Positions 6,769-14,375 of a stretch of 14,773 nucleotides of DNA are shown here, piece by piece. Origin of the DNA: Treponema sp. (GTDB taxonomy: Bacteria > Spirochaetota > Spirochaetia > Treponematales > Breznakiellaceae); NCBI GenBank assembly GCA_009786675.1, contig WQRP01000031.1, positions 1 through 14,773 of the forward strand. The letters are read 5' to 3'. The notes below the pieces were generated by a model. The model was not told the origin of the DNA. It ran no database searches and saw only the letters and a program-made list of their open reading frames with translations. Every line of letters starts with the position of its first letter. The first letter of the stretch is position 1. The position numbers were made by a program, and so were the translations under genes.

Positions 6769-9224
6769 GCCTTTTCCGCCTCGACCACTACGCTGACCAG
6801 CTTGTCCGGCACGCTGACGACCTTCAGTATCCTGCGCCCCTCCGTCCATTTCGTCACGCCGGGCAGCGCCAGCGCGGTCTTTTCAAGATCCGCCCTGCTG
6901 GTACCGGTCGCCGCCGTGAACTTGTCCCGGATCTTCCCGTTGACCTGCACGACGATTGTCGCCTCCTCGTCTATGGTCAGGCTCTCGTCGAAGGCCGGCC
7001 AGGGGGCGAGGCTTACCGATTCCCGGTGCCCAAGCCTTTCCCATAGCTCCTCTCCCAGGTGCGGGGCGTAGGCGCCCGCCATGATTACCAGCGGCTCCCA
7101 CAGGGACGGGGGAACCTCGGCCAGCCTGTTAAGCTCGCCAGAGTAGACCATCATCGCGCTGATCGCGGTGTTCAGATCCAGGCTCGCCGTGTCCTTGGTC
7201 ACCTTCATGATCGTCCGGTGCATCAGCCTGTTAAGCGCTTCCGGCGCGGGCGCGTCCGGCCGGCACTTTCCGCCGATCGCCCACAGCCGCTCCAGGAAGC
7301 GCGACACGCCGACAAGGCCGGCGGTAAGCCAGGGCTTGCTGACCTCCAGCGGCCCCATGAACATCTCGTAGACTCGCATCGAGTCCGCGCCGTAGGCCTC
7401 GATTATGTCGTCCGGGTTGACCACGTTCCCCCGGCTCTTGCTCATCTTCTGGTTGTCCTCGCCCAGGATCATGCCCTGGTTTATCAGCCTTTGGAAGGGC
7501 TCGACGCTGTTGACAAGGCCGTGGTCGTACAGAACCTTGTGCCAGAACCGGCTGTACAGCAGGTGCAGGACGGCGTGCTCCGCCCCGCCCACGTACAGAT
7601 CCACCGGCATCCAATAGTCGATTTTGTCGCGGGCGGCGAACGCGTCCGGGTTGCCCGGATCCAGGTAGCGCAGGTAGTACCAGCAGGAGCCCGCCCACTG
7701 GGGCATCGTGTTGGTTTCCCTTTTCGCCGGGCCTGAGCATTTGGGGCAGGGGGCGTTCACCCACTCGTCTATGCCGGCCAGCGGGGACTCCCCGGTGCCG
7801 GTGGGCGCGTAGGATTTTACCTCCGGGAGCCTAAGGGGCAGCTCGCTTTCCGGCAGGGGCACTATGCCGCACACCGGGCAGTGCAGCACCGGGATCGGCT
7901 CGCCCCAGTAGCGCTGGCGGCTGAAGACCCAGTCCCTCAGCCTGTAGTTCACGGCCTTCCGGCCGGCGCCCCTTTCCTCCAGCCACTCGGTCACGCGCCG
8001 CTTCGCCTCCGCCGTGGGAAGCCCGGAGAATTCCCCGGAGTTCACCGCCCAGCCGTCCCCGGTAAAGGGCTCCCCCGGGGTTCTGGAGTAGTCCCTCCCG
8101 GCCTCCGGGCGTTCCCCGGCGACCACCCGGACTATGGGCAGGCCGAAGGCCCTGGCGAAGTCCCAGTCCCGCTCGTCGTGCCCGGGAACCGCCATGATAG
8201 CCCCGGTGCCGTAGGAGACGAGCACGTAGTCGGCGATCCACACCGGGATTTTCCCGCCGGTCGCCGGGTTTACCGCGCAAGCCCCCGTCCAGACCCCGGT
8301 CTTTTCCTTGGCCAGGTCGGTGCGCTCAAGGTCGCTCTTGCGGGCGGCCGCCAGGACGTAGGCGTTTACGGCCTCCCTTTGTTCCGGGGTGGCAATCTTT
8401 TCGACCAGGGGATGCTCCGGGGACAGGACCATGTAGGTCGCTCCGAAAAGGGTGTCCGGCCGGGTGGTGTAGACCTCGATCCCCTCCCCGGCCGCCCGGC
8501 CGGCAATCCCGAAGACGAGGTTCGCGCCCTCGCTGCGGCCGATCCAGTTTCGCTGCATCAGCTTTATCGGCTCCGGCCAGTCAAGGCCGTCAAGGTCGGC
8601 CAGAAGCCTTTCCGCGTAGGCCGTTATCTTCAATATCCACTGCCGGATTCGCCTTCGGGTGACCGGCTCGCCGCAGCGGTCGCAGGCCCCGTCCTTGACC
8701 TCCTCGTTGGCCAGGCCGGTCTTGCAGGACGGGCACCAGTTGATGGGGCTTTCCGCCTCGTAGGCGAGCCCCCTCTCGAAAAGCTTCAGGAAAATCCACT
8801 GCGTCCAGCGGTAGTAGTCGTCGCTTGAGGTATCGACCTCGCGGTCCCAGTCGTAGGAAAAGCCCAGGGCCTTAATCTGCCGGCGAAAGCGCCCTATGTT
8901 GGCGGCGGTGGTCGCCGCCGGGTGGGTGCCGGTCTTGATCGCGTAGTTCTCCGCCGGCAGTCCGAAGGAGTCGAAACCCATCGGGTGCAGGACGTTGTAG
9001 CCGTTCGCCCGCAGGTAGCGGCACCAGATGTCGGTGGCCGTGTAGCCCTCCGGATGCCCGACGTGCAGCCCCTGGGCGGATGGGTAGGGGAACATGTCCA
9101 GGACGTACCTCCGCCTGTCCTTCGGGAAGGCCGGATCCTCGACCGCCCTGAAGGTCCTGTTTTCCTCCCAGTATTTCTGCCACTTGGGCTCGATGTCCTT
9201 AAACGGGTACGCGCTTTTTGCCAT
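6765..9224 (-). CDS. leuS: leucyl-tRNA synthetase
   Basis: 819 residues, normal for bacterial LeuRS. It attaches leucine to tRNA-Leu and edits mischarged products. Present in order: the HIGH-equivalent HVGH (54-57, in [11 protein letters not shown]); [14 protein letters not shown]; a zinc ribbon CPSCKTG...CDRCG; the CP1 editing domain with [20 protein letters not shown]; a second Cys cluster CPVCG...[27 protein letters not shown] (about 593-597, in [12 protein letters not shown]); and the helical anticodon-binding end with [12 protein letters not shown]. Start ATG 9224 was chosen because homology begins there and AGGAG (9237-9233) sits 8 nt upstream; the open frame beyond it to 9419 crosses the promoter region. 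It is the first gene of a leuS-prs operon, coupled by ATGA. Confidence 0.97.
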   Translation of the reverse strand: MAKSAYPFKDIEPKWQKYWEENRTFRAVEDPAFPKDRRRYVLDMFPYPSAQGLHVGHPEGYTATDIWCRYLRANGYNVLHPMGFDSFGLPAENYAIKTGTHPAATTAANIGRFRRQIKALGFSYDWDREVDTSSDDYYRWTQWIFLKLFERGLAYEAESPINWCPSCKTGLANEEVKDGACDRCGEPVTRRRIRQWILKITAYAERLLADLDGLDWPEPIKLMQRNWIGRSEGANLVFGIAGRAAGEGIEVYTTRPDTLFGATYMVLSPEHPLVEKIATPEQREAVNAYVLAAARKSDLERTDLAKEKTGVWTGACAVNPATGGKIPVWIADYVLVSYGTGAIMAVPGHDERDWDFARAFGLPIVRVVAGERPEAGRDYSRTPGEPFTGDGWAVNSGEFSGLPTAEAKRRVTEWLEERGAGRKAVNYRLRDWVFSRQRYWGEPIPVLHCPVCGIVPLPESELPLRLPEVKSYAPTGTGESPLAGIDEWVNAPCPKCSGPAKRETNTMPQWAGSCWYYLRYLDPGNPDAFAARDKIDYWMPVDLYVGGAEHAVLHLLYSRFWHKVLYDHGLVNSVEPFQRLINQGMILGEDNQKMSKSRGNVVNPDDIIEAYGADSMRVYEMFMGPLEVSKPWLTAGLVGVSRFLERLWAIGGKCRPDAPAPEALNRLMHRTIMKVTKDTASLDLNTAISAMMVYSGELNRLAEVPPSLWEPLVIMAGAYAPHLGEELWERLGHRESVSLAPWPAFDESLTIDEEATIVVQVNGKIRDKFTAATGTSRADLEKTALALPGVTKWTEGRRILKVVSVPDKLVSVVVEAEKA

Positions 9225-9245
9225 GGTGCCTGCTCCTATAGGGTC

Positions 9246-9274
9246 ATAGTAAAGAACGGGGGGGAAATAGTAAA
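9246..9274 (-). promoter_or_regulatory. leuS-prs operon promoter
   Basis: On the minus strand TTTACT (9274-9269, 4/6) is followed after 17 bp by TACTAT (9251-9246, 4/6). The predicted start near 9239 leaves a leader of about 15-20 nt that carries AGGAG (9237-9233). The 9-mer CTTTACTAT occurs twice here, at the -35 and again at the -10, which could be chance or an operator repeat. Confidence 0.45.
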
Positions 9275-9298
9275 GGGAAGGGCCCGGAGCAATTTTTT

Positions 9299-9327
9299 TT
9301 GACATTTGTCCCGATTTGTGCCATAAT
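9299..9327 (+). promoter_or_regulatory. strong sigma-70-type promoter of the diguanylate cyclase gene
   Basis: A perfect TTGACA (9299-9304), a 17-bp spacer, and CATAAT (9322-9327, 5/6) preceded by TGC, an extended -10. A run of T lies directly upstream of the -35 (9293-9300) and could act as an UP element. The predicted start near 9334 gives a leader of about 50 nt with AGGAAG (9373-9378) 5 nt before the GTG start. It is back to back with the leuS promoter. Confidence 0.75.
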
Positions 9328-9383
9328 TCCCCAATTGGGCCGCCCCTGCAAAGCGGGAAGGCCACGCAAAAAAGGAAGTTGCA

Positions 9384-12035
9384 GTGAAAGGCAGACAACC
9401 CCCGTTCGACAAGGCGCACAGGCTAAGGCTGAGTTTTCCCCGCAAGCTGATCCTGGGCGTGACGCTACTGTCCGTTCTTGGCCTGGCCGTCGTGTTTGTC
9501 GTCGTGAACACCCTGGTGCGCGGCATCATATACGAAAGCGTGATGGGCATCGCCCAGCGAAACAAGGTCATCCAGGCGGGCGAGATAGACAACTGGTTCG
9601 GCGTCGCCGGCCAGACGGTAAGCAGCATGGCGACCGCCCTTAGGGCGCTGCCGTCGGACGAAGGCTTCGCGGCAATCGCCGAGGGCTTTTTCGCGGAGTA
9701 CGACTTTATCGAGAACACCTTTATAGGGTTCCCGGACGGGCGCGCGATCAACGGCGCGGGCTGGGCCGCCCCGCCGGACTGGGTTTCCACCGGCCGCCCC
9801 TGGTACGTTGCCGCCCGTGCCGCCGGCGGGGGGATGGCGACCACGAACCCGTACCTGTCCTACGCCACGGGCAACGTCGCCATCACCATGTCCATGTGGG
9901 TGCCCGAACTTGACGCCGCCGTTGGCGCGGCCGTCTCGCTAAGCCCCGTCCTGGACAGCGTCGCCAGGCACCCCATCCTGGCGGGCGGGTACCTGCTTAT
10001 CGTGGGGCCTGACGGCGACATAATCGCCTATCCGAATTCCCCCAGGCCCGGGATGCACACAATCCACGACATTCCCAACGGCCACCTCATAATGGACAGC
10101 GTCGCCTCCGGGACGCTGGTCGGGTATTTCGACGATCCCTACCTGGGATCCTCCTACTTCATAGCCACGCCGCTTGGCCGGGTCGACTGGACCCTGGTCG
10201 CGGTCATTCCGTCCGGGGTAACCCGGGTGCCCGTCACCCGGAACCTGGCGCTGATCATGGCCACACTGGCGCTCGTCATGGTGGGCATGCACGTCTTCAT
10301 GGTGTCCTTCGTCTCCCGAATCACGAGAAGCATGGAGGAAAGCGGCGCCGCCGAGGAAAGGCTCCGGGTCGTTTTCGACAAGATGCCCCTGGCCTCCAAC
10401 ATCCGGGACAGGGACTTCAACATCCTGCAGTGCAACGCCGAGGCCCCCAAGCTGTTCGACATGCGGGACAAGCAGGAGTACATGGACAGGTTTTTCGAGC
10501 TTTCCCCCGAATTCCAGCCCGACGGCTCCCCATCGAAGGACAAGGCGGAGAACCTGATAACGGCGGCCTTCGAGACCGGCCGCCAGCAGTTCGAGTGGAT
10601 GCACCGCAAGCTGGACGGCGAGCCGATTCCCTGCGAGGTTACCCTTATACGCATCGACCTTATGGACGGGGACTACCTTCTGGCGTTCGTCAGGGACCTG
10701 CGCGAGTACTACGAGAACCAGGAGCACGCCCGCATGATAGGGCAAAGGCTAAACGCCATGCTGGACTCCTCGCCCCTGGCCTGCTGCATTACCGACGACG
10801 ACTACAACGTCCTGGACTGCAACGCCGCGGCGGTCAAGCTTTTCGAGCTGAAGGACAAGAAGGAGTTCTGCGACAAGTTTTTCGCGCTCTCGCCCAAACA
10901 CCAGCCCGACGGGACGCTTTCGCAGGAAAAGCTCGGCCAGGTGGTAAGGCAAACCTTCGAGACCAACAGGGTCCAGTTCGAGTGGATGCACCAGACCCTG
11001 GACGGAAAGCCAATCCCCTGCGACGTCATTATCGAGCGGATCACCTTCGGCGACAGGTCCGTCAAGGTCGGCTACCTGCGCGACCTGCGGGACTTCCACA
11101 GGTACCAGGAAACCGAGCGCGTCGCCCAGCAAAGGCTGCAGGCGATGCTGGACTCCTCGCCCCTGGCCTGCTACATCTTCGACGGGAACTTCGACGTCCT
11201 GGAGGTCAACCAGGAAATGATCAAGATCCTGGAGCTGGCCGACAGGCAGGACTACATCGGCCGTTTCTTCGACTTCTCGCCGAAGTACCAGCCCGACGGC
11301 AGGCTTTCCATGGAAAAGATGACGGAAAAGACAAGGACGGCCGTGACGGGCGGCAGGTCCCATTTCGAGTGGATGTACCAAACCCTGAGCGGAAAGTCCA
11401 TCCCCAGCGAGATGACCGTGGTGCGCGTGACCCTGGGCGGCAAGGACCTTCTGATCGGCTACGTGCGCGACCTGCGCGAGATAAACGCCGCCGTTTCCAT
11501 GGTAAAGCAGCTTGAGAAGCTCGCCTTTACCGACACCCTGACCGGCGCCCGCAACAGGCGCTACTTCATGGAGACGGCGGAGCGGGAGCTGCACTCGTGC
11601 ATCGACGCCGGCCAGGACTTCGCGGTCGTGCTGTTCGACATAGACCACTTCAAGCTCGTCAACGACACCCACGGCCACGACATAGGCGACGAGGTGCTGA
11701 AAATCATAGTCGCTCGCACCCGCCACACGCTAAAACACGACACCCTAGTGGCCAGGTACGGAGGGGAGGAATTCGTGATCATGCTTCCCGGGGTCAGCCA
11801 TGCCAACGCCGTGAAGGCGGCGACGCAAATCCTGGAAAAAATCGAGTCCACGCCCTTCCTGGCGGAGGGCCTGGAGATAAGGGTCACCGTTTCCCTGGGC
11901 GTCGCCTCCAGGACCGCCGGCTGCGCGGTGCTGCAGGACATCATAAAGAACGCGGACAGGGCCCTCTACCACGCCAAGGAAACCGGCAGGAACAGGGTCG
12001 TTTCCTACGACGCCATGCCGGGGACCCGCCCTTGA
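9384..12035 (+). CDS. membrane diguanylate cyclase with dCache sensor, three tandem PAS-like domains and GGDEF
   Basis: 883 residues, GTG start with AGGAAG 5 nt upstream. TM1 (about 17-44) and TM2 (about 286-311) bracket an extracytoplasmic dCache-type sensor with [23 protein letters not shown] and [11 protein letters not shown]. Three PAS-like domains of exactly 129 residues each follow (10362-11522), all with SPLAxxI, xFxxSPxxQPDG, FEWM, GxxIPxE/D and YxRDLRE. A GGDEF domain occupies about 712-875, with [30 protein letters not shown] and RYGGEEF (GGEEF at 793-797). The active-site residues are intact, so it should make c-di-GMP from two GTP. The inhibitory I-site RxxD is replaced by KHDT, so product feedback is probably absent. 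The ligand of the dCache domain is unknown. A nucleotidyl cyclase gene follows 80 nt downstream with its own promoter. Confidence 0.93.
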   Translation: MKGRQPPFDKAHRLRLSFPRKLILGVTLLSVLGLAVVFVVVNTLVRGIIYESVMGIAQRNKVIQAGEIDNWFGVAGQTVSSMATALRALPSDEGFAAIAEGFFAEYDFIENTFIGFPDGRAINGAGWAAPPDWVSTGRPWYVAARAAGGGMATTNPYLSYATGNVAITMSMWVPELDAAVGAAVSLSPVLDSVARHPILAGGYLLIVGPDGDIIAYPNSPRPGMHTIHDIPNGHLIMDSVASGTLVGYFDDPYLGSSYFIATPLGRVDWTLVAVIPSGVTRVPVTRNLALIMATLALVMVGMHVFMVSFVSRITRSMEESGAAEERLRVVFDKMPLASNIRDRDFNILQCNAEAPKLFDMRDKQEYMDRFFELSPEFQPDGSPSKDKAENLITAAFETGRQQFEWMHRKLDGEPIPCEVTLIRIDLMDGDYLLAFVRDLREYYENQEHARMIGQRLNAMLDSSPLACCITDDDYNVLDCNAAAVKLFELKDKKEFCDKFFALSPKHQPDGTLSQEKLGQVVRQTFETNRVQFEWMHQTLDGKPIPCDVIIERITFGDRSVKVGYLRDLRDFHRYQETERVAQQRLQAMLDSSPLACYIFDGNFDVLEVNQEMIKILELADRQDYIGRFFDFSPKYQPDGRLSMEKMTEKTRTAVTGGRSHFEWMYQTLSGKSIPSEMTVVRVTLGGKDLLIGYVRDLREINAAVSMVKQLEKLAFTDTLTGARNRRYFMETAERELHSCIDAGQDFAVVLFDIDHFKLVNDTHGHDIGDEVLKIIVARTRHTLKHDTLVARYGGEEFVIMLPGVSHANAVKAATQILEKIESTPFLAEGLEIRVTVSLGVASRTAGCAVLQDIIKNADRALYHAKETGRNRVVSYDAMPGTRP
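10362..11522 (+). repeat. three in-frame tandem PAS-domain repeats, 387-bp period
   Basis: Units at 10362-10748, 10749-11135 and 11136-11522 align without a length change (129 codons each) inside the diguanylate cyclase gene. A stretch of more than 25 nt beginning at ATG 10758 recurs exactly at 11145, encoding MLDSSPLAC in units 2 and 3. Unit 1 is more diverged (VFDKMPLAS). All units keep QPDG, FEWM and RDLRE/D. This indicates internal duplication, with the copy of units 2 and 3 the most recent. Confidence 0.85.
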
Positions 12036-12066
12036 CTAAAATGTTGTATGCGGGACGAATTTTTCG
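12036..12066 (+). other. intergenic segment with small inverted repeat
   Basis: Between the diguanylate cyclase stop and the cyclase promoter lies ACGAA-TTT-TTCGT (12055-12067), a perfect 5-bp inverted repeat followed by TTGCTTTT. It could be a weak terminator for the upstream gene or an operator at the -35 of the downstream one. The stem is short and AT-containing, so neither role is secure. Confidence 0.25.
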
Positions 12067-12095
12067 TTTGCTTTTCCCTGGGGGCGTGTTATAAT
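12067..12095 (+). promoter_or_regulatory. promoter of the class III cyclase gene
   Basis: A perfect TATAAT (12090-12095) with TG one base upstream (extended -10, 12087-12088). The -35 is weak (TTTGCT, 12067-12072, 3/6, 17-bp spacer), as is common with extended -10 promoters. The leader would be about 14 nt and contains AGGGGG about 7 nt before the ATG. Confidence 0.6.
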
Positions 12096-12115
12096 ATCGG
12101 TTAGGGGGCAGCGAC

Positions 12116-13270
12116 ATGGGCGAAAAAATCAATTCTGTGGCGGAAACGACCGTAGAAAACCCCTCCTTGCACGGGATTGAGGATCCCTGCGAGTTTGACG
12201 ACATGGAGGAACTGGAGCCGGCGGAGCTAAAGCTTGACAGCCTCGATCTCGAGGAACTGGAGACCGAGGAGCTTGATCTGGGCATGGCCGGCAAACCCGA
12301 TCCTGCGAACGGCGGGATGGGCGGCGGCGAGGAGTTCGCGGAGCTGGAGGAGCTGGGCGAGGACGCCAGGGGTCCAAGGCTGGCGGAGACCGCGGCGTAC
12401 TCGATGTCGTACAACCCCGAGGGCGGTAACGTGGTCGCCGATCGCAAGATAGACTCCTTCGTCCCCAGCGAGTTCCTGCGCCTTTTGGGAAAAAGATCCA
12501 TCGTCGAGCTAAGGCTGGGGGACTACCTGAAACGGGAGATGACGATCTTCTTTTCCGACATAAGGCAGTTCACCGAGATATTCGAGAGCATCTCCCCGGA
12601 GGAGGGCTTCAGGTTCATCAACTCCTACTTTACCCGGGTCGTCCCGATTATCAACCAGTACGGCGGCTTCGTGGACAAGTACATGGGCGACGCGATAATG
12701 GCCATTTTCCCGCAGTCCAACGGCGCGGACATGGCGGTGCGCGCCTCGGTCGAAATCCAGAAGCAGATGAGGGAGTACAACAAGCACAGGGCCAGCACGG
12801 GATACCGTTCCCTGAACGTCGGCATAGGGATTCACACCGGGCCCATCATCCTTGGCGTGGTCGGCACCCACAACCGTATGCAGAACACCGTTATTTCCGA
12901 CGCGGTGAACCTCGCCAGCCGCATCGAGAGCCTGACCAAGTCCTTCGGGGTCGCGATGGCGATAAGCGGGCAGACCTTCCGCAAGCTTGAGCACCCAGAG
13001 AAATACATGTTCCGGTACCTTGGCAACGTAAGGGTCAGGGGCAAGAGCGAGCCCACCTCGGTCTACGAAATCCTAAACGGCATCGACGAGACCCTGATGG
13101 AAAAAAAGGTCATGACGAGCCGCGACTTCGAGCAGGGGCTTTTCAGTTTCGCGCTCAGGAAATACTACGACGCCCTGGCCAACTTCAACAGGGTACTGAA
13201 CGTCATCCCCGAGGACCGCGCCTCCACCGTCTACAGCGAGCGCTGCCAGAAATACCTAAAGAGGGCGTAG
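12116..13270 (+). CDS. soluble class III adenylate/guanylate cyclase
   Basis: 384 residues with no membrane segment. Residues about 20-100 are very acidic and low in complexity (repeats of E, L and D: EELEPAELKLDSLDLEELET). The catalytic domain (about 140-320) has both metal-binding aspartates, D148 in FFSDIRQFT and D191 in DKYMGDAIMAIF. It also has K187, T258 in the substrate-choosing position (NTVISDAVNLASR), N265 and R269. Lys with Thr at these places is the class IIIb pattern, usually ATP to cAMP; guanylate activity is not excluded. The C-terminus (about 330-384) resembles one TPR hairpin (FEQGLFSFALRKYYDALANF), a tail seen in spirochaete cyclases. Because only one catalytic domain is present, a homodimer is needed for activity. 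It follows the diguanylate cyclase by 80 nt. No cAMP receptor gene is in the window. Confidence 0.9.
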   Translation: MGEKINSVAETTVENPSLHGIEDPCEFDDMEELEPAELKLDSLDLEELETEELDLGMAGKPDPANGGMGGGEEFAELEELGEDARGPRLAETAAYSMSYNPEGGNVVADRKIDSFVPSEFLRLLGKRSIVELRLGDYLKREMTIFFSDIRQFTEIFESISPEEGFRFINSYFTRVVPIINQYGGFVDKYMGDAIMAIFPQSNGADMAVRASVEIQKQMREYNKHRASTGYRSLNVGIGIHTGPIILGVVGTHNRMQNTVISDAVNLASRIESLTKSFGVAMAISGQTFRKLEHPEKYMFRYLGNVRVRGKSEPTSVYEILNGIDETLMEKKVMTSRDFEQGLFSFALRKYYDALANFNRVLNVIPEDRASTVYSERCQKYLKRA

Positions 13271-13316
13271 GCTGGGAATAGCGCGGGTCACGAAGTCAAA
13301 CGTCGATTCCTTCCTG

Positions 13317-13329
13317 CGCGGTTACCGCG
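13317..13329 (+). promoter_or_regulatory. GC-rich hairpin at the start of the methyltransferase gene
   Basis: CGCGG-TTA-CCGCG is a perfect 5-bp GC stem whose last base is the G of the proposed GTG start (13329). In RNA it could partly hide the start codon. It is short and has no U-tract, so it is not an intrinsic terminator for the cyclase gene. Confidence 0.3.
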
Positions 13330-14300
13330 TGGTTTCCTGTAGGATAAGAAACTCCAGGCTTAAGGCCAAGCGGCTCGCCATGCTGGAAATGTTTCTGGCA
13401 CAGCACGGCAACGGAATCCTGGCGATAAAAAACGGCCCCCTAGGTGACCTTAAGGGGATCGCGTCCTTTTTCTGTCCTAGGGAAAACCTCGCGTCGTTTA
13501 GGGAAAGGCTGCCCGGCGTCGGGTACTGCGACAGATTTTATTTGCTGGACTTCGGGGACGAGCCCGGGGACAGGCCCGTCGCCCTGGGCTCGGTCAACCC
13601 GCAGGTGTGGAAGGGCCGGAAATTTTCCGTCCGCGTTTTTTACGGCCAGGACGCCGGAGTTTACGAGGAAAGCTCCCCCCACAAAAGGGAATTCAGGCTG
13701 GCCGGCCGCGACGGCGGCGCCAAAACCGTCTTCGGCTACCGGGGGGACGGAAGCGAGCTCGGGAGAAGATCCCTGCCCGTCGAGGACGCGCGGTGCATGG
13801 TAAACCTGTCACTTCCGCACAGAAACAAACGAATGATCGACCCATTCGCGGGCGCCGGCGGAATCCTCTTCGAGTTCGCCCGCATAGTCCCTGACGGAAC
13901 CATGGCAAGCGTGGACATAGACCCCGTTCTTAAACCCGGGCTGGAGTTTTACGGTTCCGCCCATCGCGTGGCGAACGCCGCGGACGTCCCCCTTCCGGCG
14001 GGCGGTTTCGATTCCGCCATAACCGAGGTGCCCTTTTCCGAAAACGCCACCGGCGATATTGTCAGGGCCCTTGCCAATGTTAACCGGAGCCTGTCTGACG
14101 ACGGCGTTTTCGTGATCATGTGCGGGAAAAACCAGATCGCGGAAATCCGCGCCGCGATGTCGGAAATGGGAAACCGCCTGGTGTTCGGGCAGGAGGTTGA
14201 CCGCAAGGGAACGGACGTGGAAATCGGCGTGTGGTGGAAGAACGGGAACTTGCTGGACGGCATGGACGGCTTTGTCGCGGCGCTGGGGGAAATGCGCTGA
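13329..14300 (+). CDS. TRM11/UPF0020-like SAM-dependent methyltransferase, probably acting on RNA
   Basis: 323 residues from GTG 13329. The C-terminal half is a class I Rossmann methyltransferase. It has ARCMVNLSLPHRNKRMIDPF leading into motif I DPFAGAGG (from D171), then VDID (about 195) and DVPLPAGGFDSAITEVPFSE. Arrangement and motif I resemble the UPF0020/TRM11 group of tRNA and rRNA N2-guanine methyltransferases. However, the catalytic motif IV, normally D/N-P-P-Y/F, reads E233-V-P-F236, so activity or target may differ. The N-terminal 150 residues are not recognised. The start is uncertain: there is no Shine-Dalgarno, the frame is open back to 13260 without an ATG or GTG, and the upstream codons look protein-like. 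It begins 58 nt after the cyclase and may be co-transcribed with it. Confidence 0.72.
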   Translation: MVSCRIRNSRLKAKRLAMLEMFLAQHGNGILAIKNGPLGDLKGIASFFCPRENLASFRERLPGVGYCDRFYLLDFGDEPGDRPVALGSVNPQVWKGRKFSVRVFYGQDAGVYEESSPHKREFRLAGRDGGAKTVFGYRGDGSELGRRSLPVEDARCMVNLSLPHRNKRMIDPFAGAGGILFEFARIVPDGTMASVDIDPVLKPGLEFYGSAHRVANAADVPLPAGGFDSAITEVPFSENATGDIVRALANVNRSLSDDGVFVIMCGKNQIAEIRAAMSEMGNRLVFGQEVDRKGTDVEIGVWWKNGNLLDGMDGFVAALGEMR

Positions 14301-14338
14301 TTTGCCATCGCGAAACGAGTGAATGGCTCCGGTTATGG

Positions 14339-14368
14339 TTCCCTCCCCTCGCCCAAACCTGCTATCAT
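14339..14368 (+). promoter_or_regulatory. maf promoter, predicted leaderless
   Basis: TATCAT (14363-14368, 5/6) with TGC directly before it (extended -10), ending 7 nt before the ATG at 14376. A weak -35, TTCCCT (14339-14344), lies 18 bp upstream. No Shine-Dalgarno is present, so the mRNA would start at or within a base or two of the ATG. Confidence 0.5.
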
Positions 14369-14375
14369 CAAACCC

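Noticed and set aside
7881..8828. 315-codon open frame on the + strand opposite leuS
   Set aside because: It lies entirely antisense to the conserved leuS coding sequence and has a biased V/G/R/P composition typical of antisense frames in GC-rich DNA, with no family motif.
9285..9304. GGAGC followed by a run of T as a possible terminator
   Set aside because: There is no GC-rich inverted repeat directly before the T run, and the run abuts a perfect TTGACA -35, so an upstream promoter element is the better reading.
10749..11726. 325-codon open frame on the - strand inside the diguanylate cyclase gene
   Set aside because: It is an antisense shadow of the PAS repeats. Its apparent internal repeats only mirror the tandem duplication of the real gene.
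14307..14330. GCCAT...ATGGC inverted repeat between the methyltransferase and maf
   Set aside because: The stem is five base pairs with a long, imperfectly paired loop and no U-tract. This is within chance expectation.
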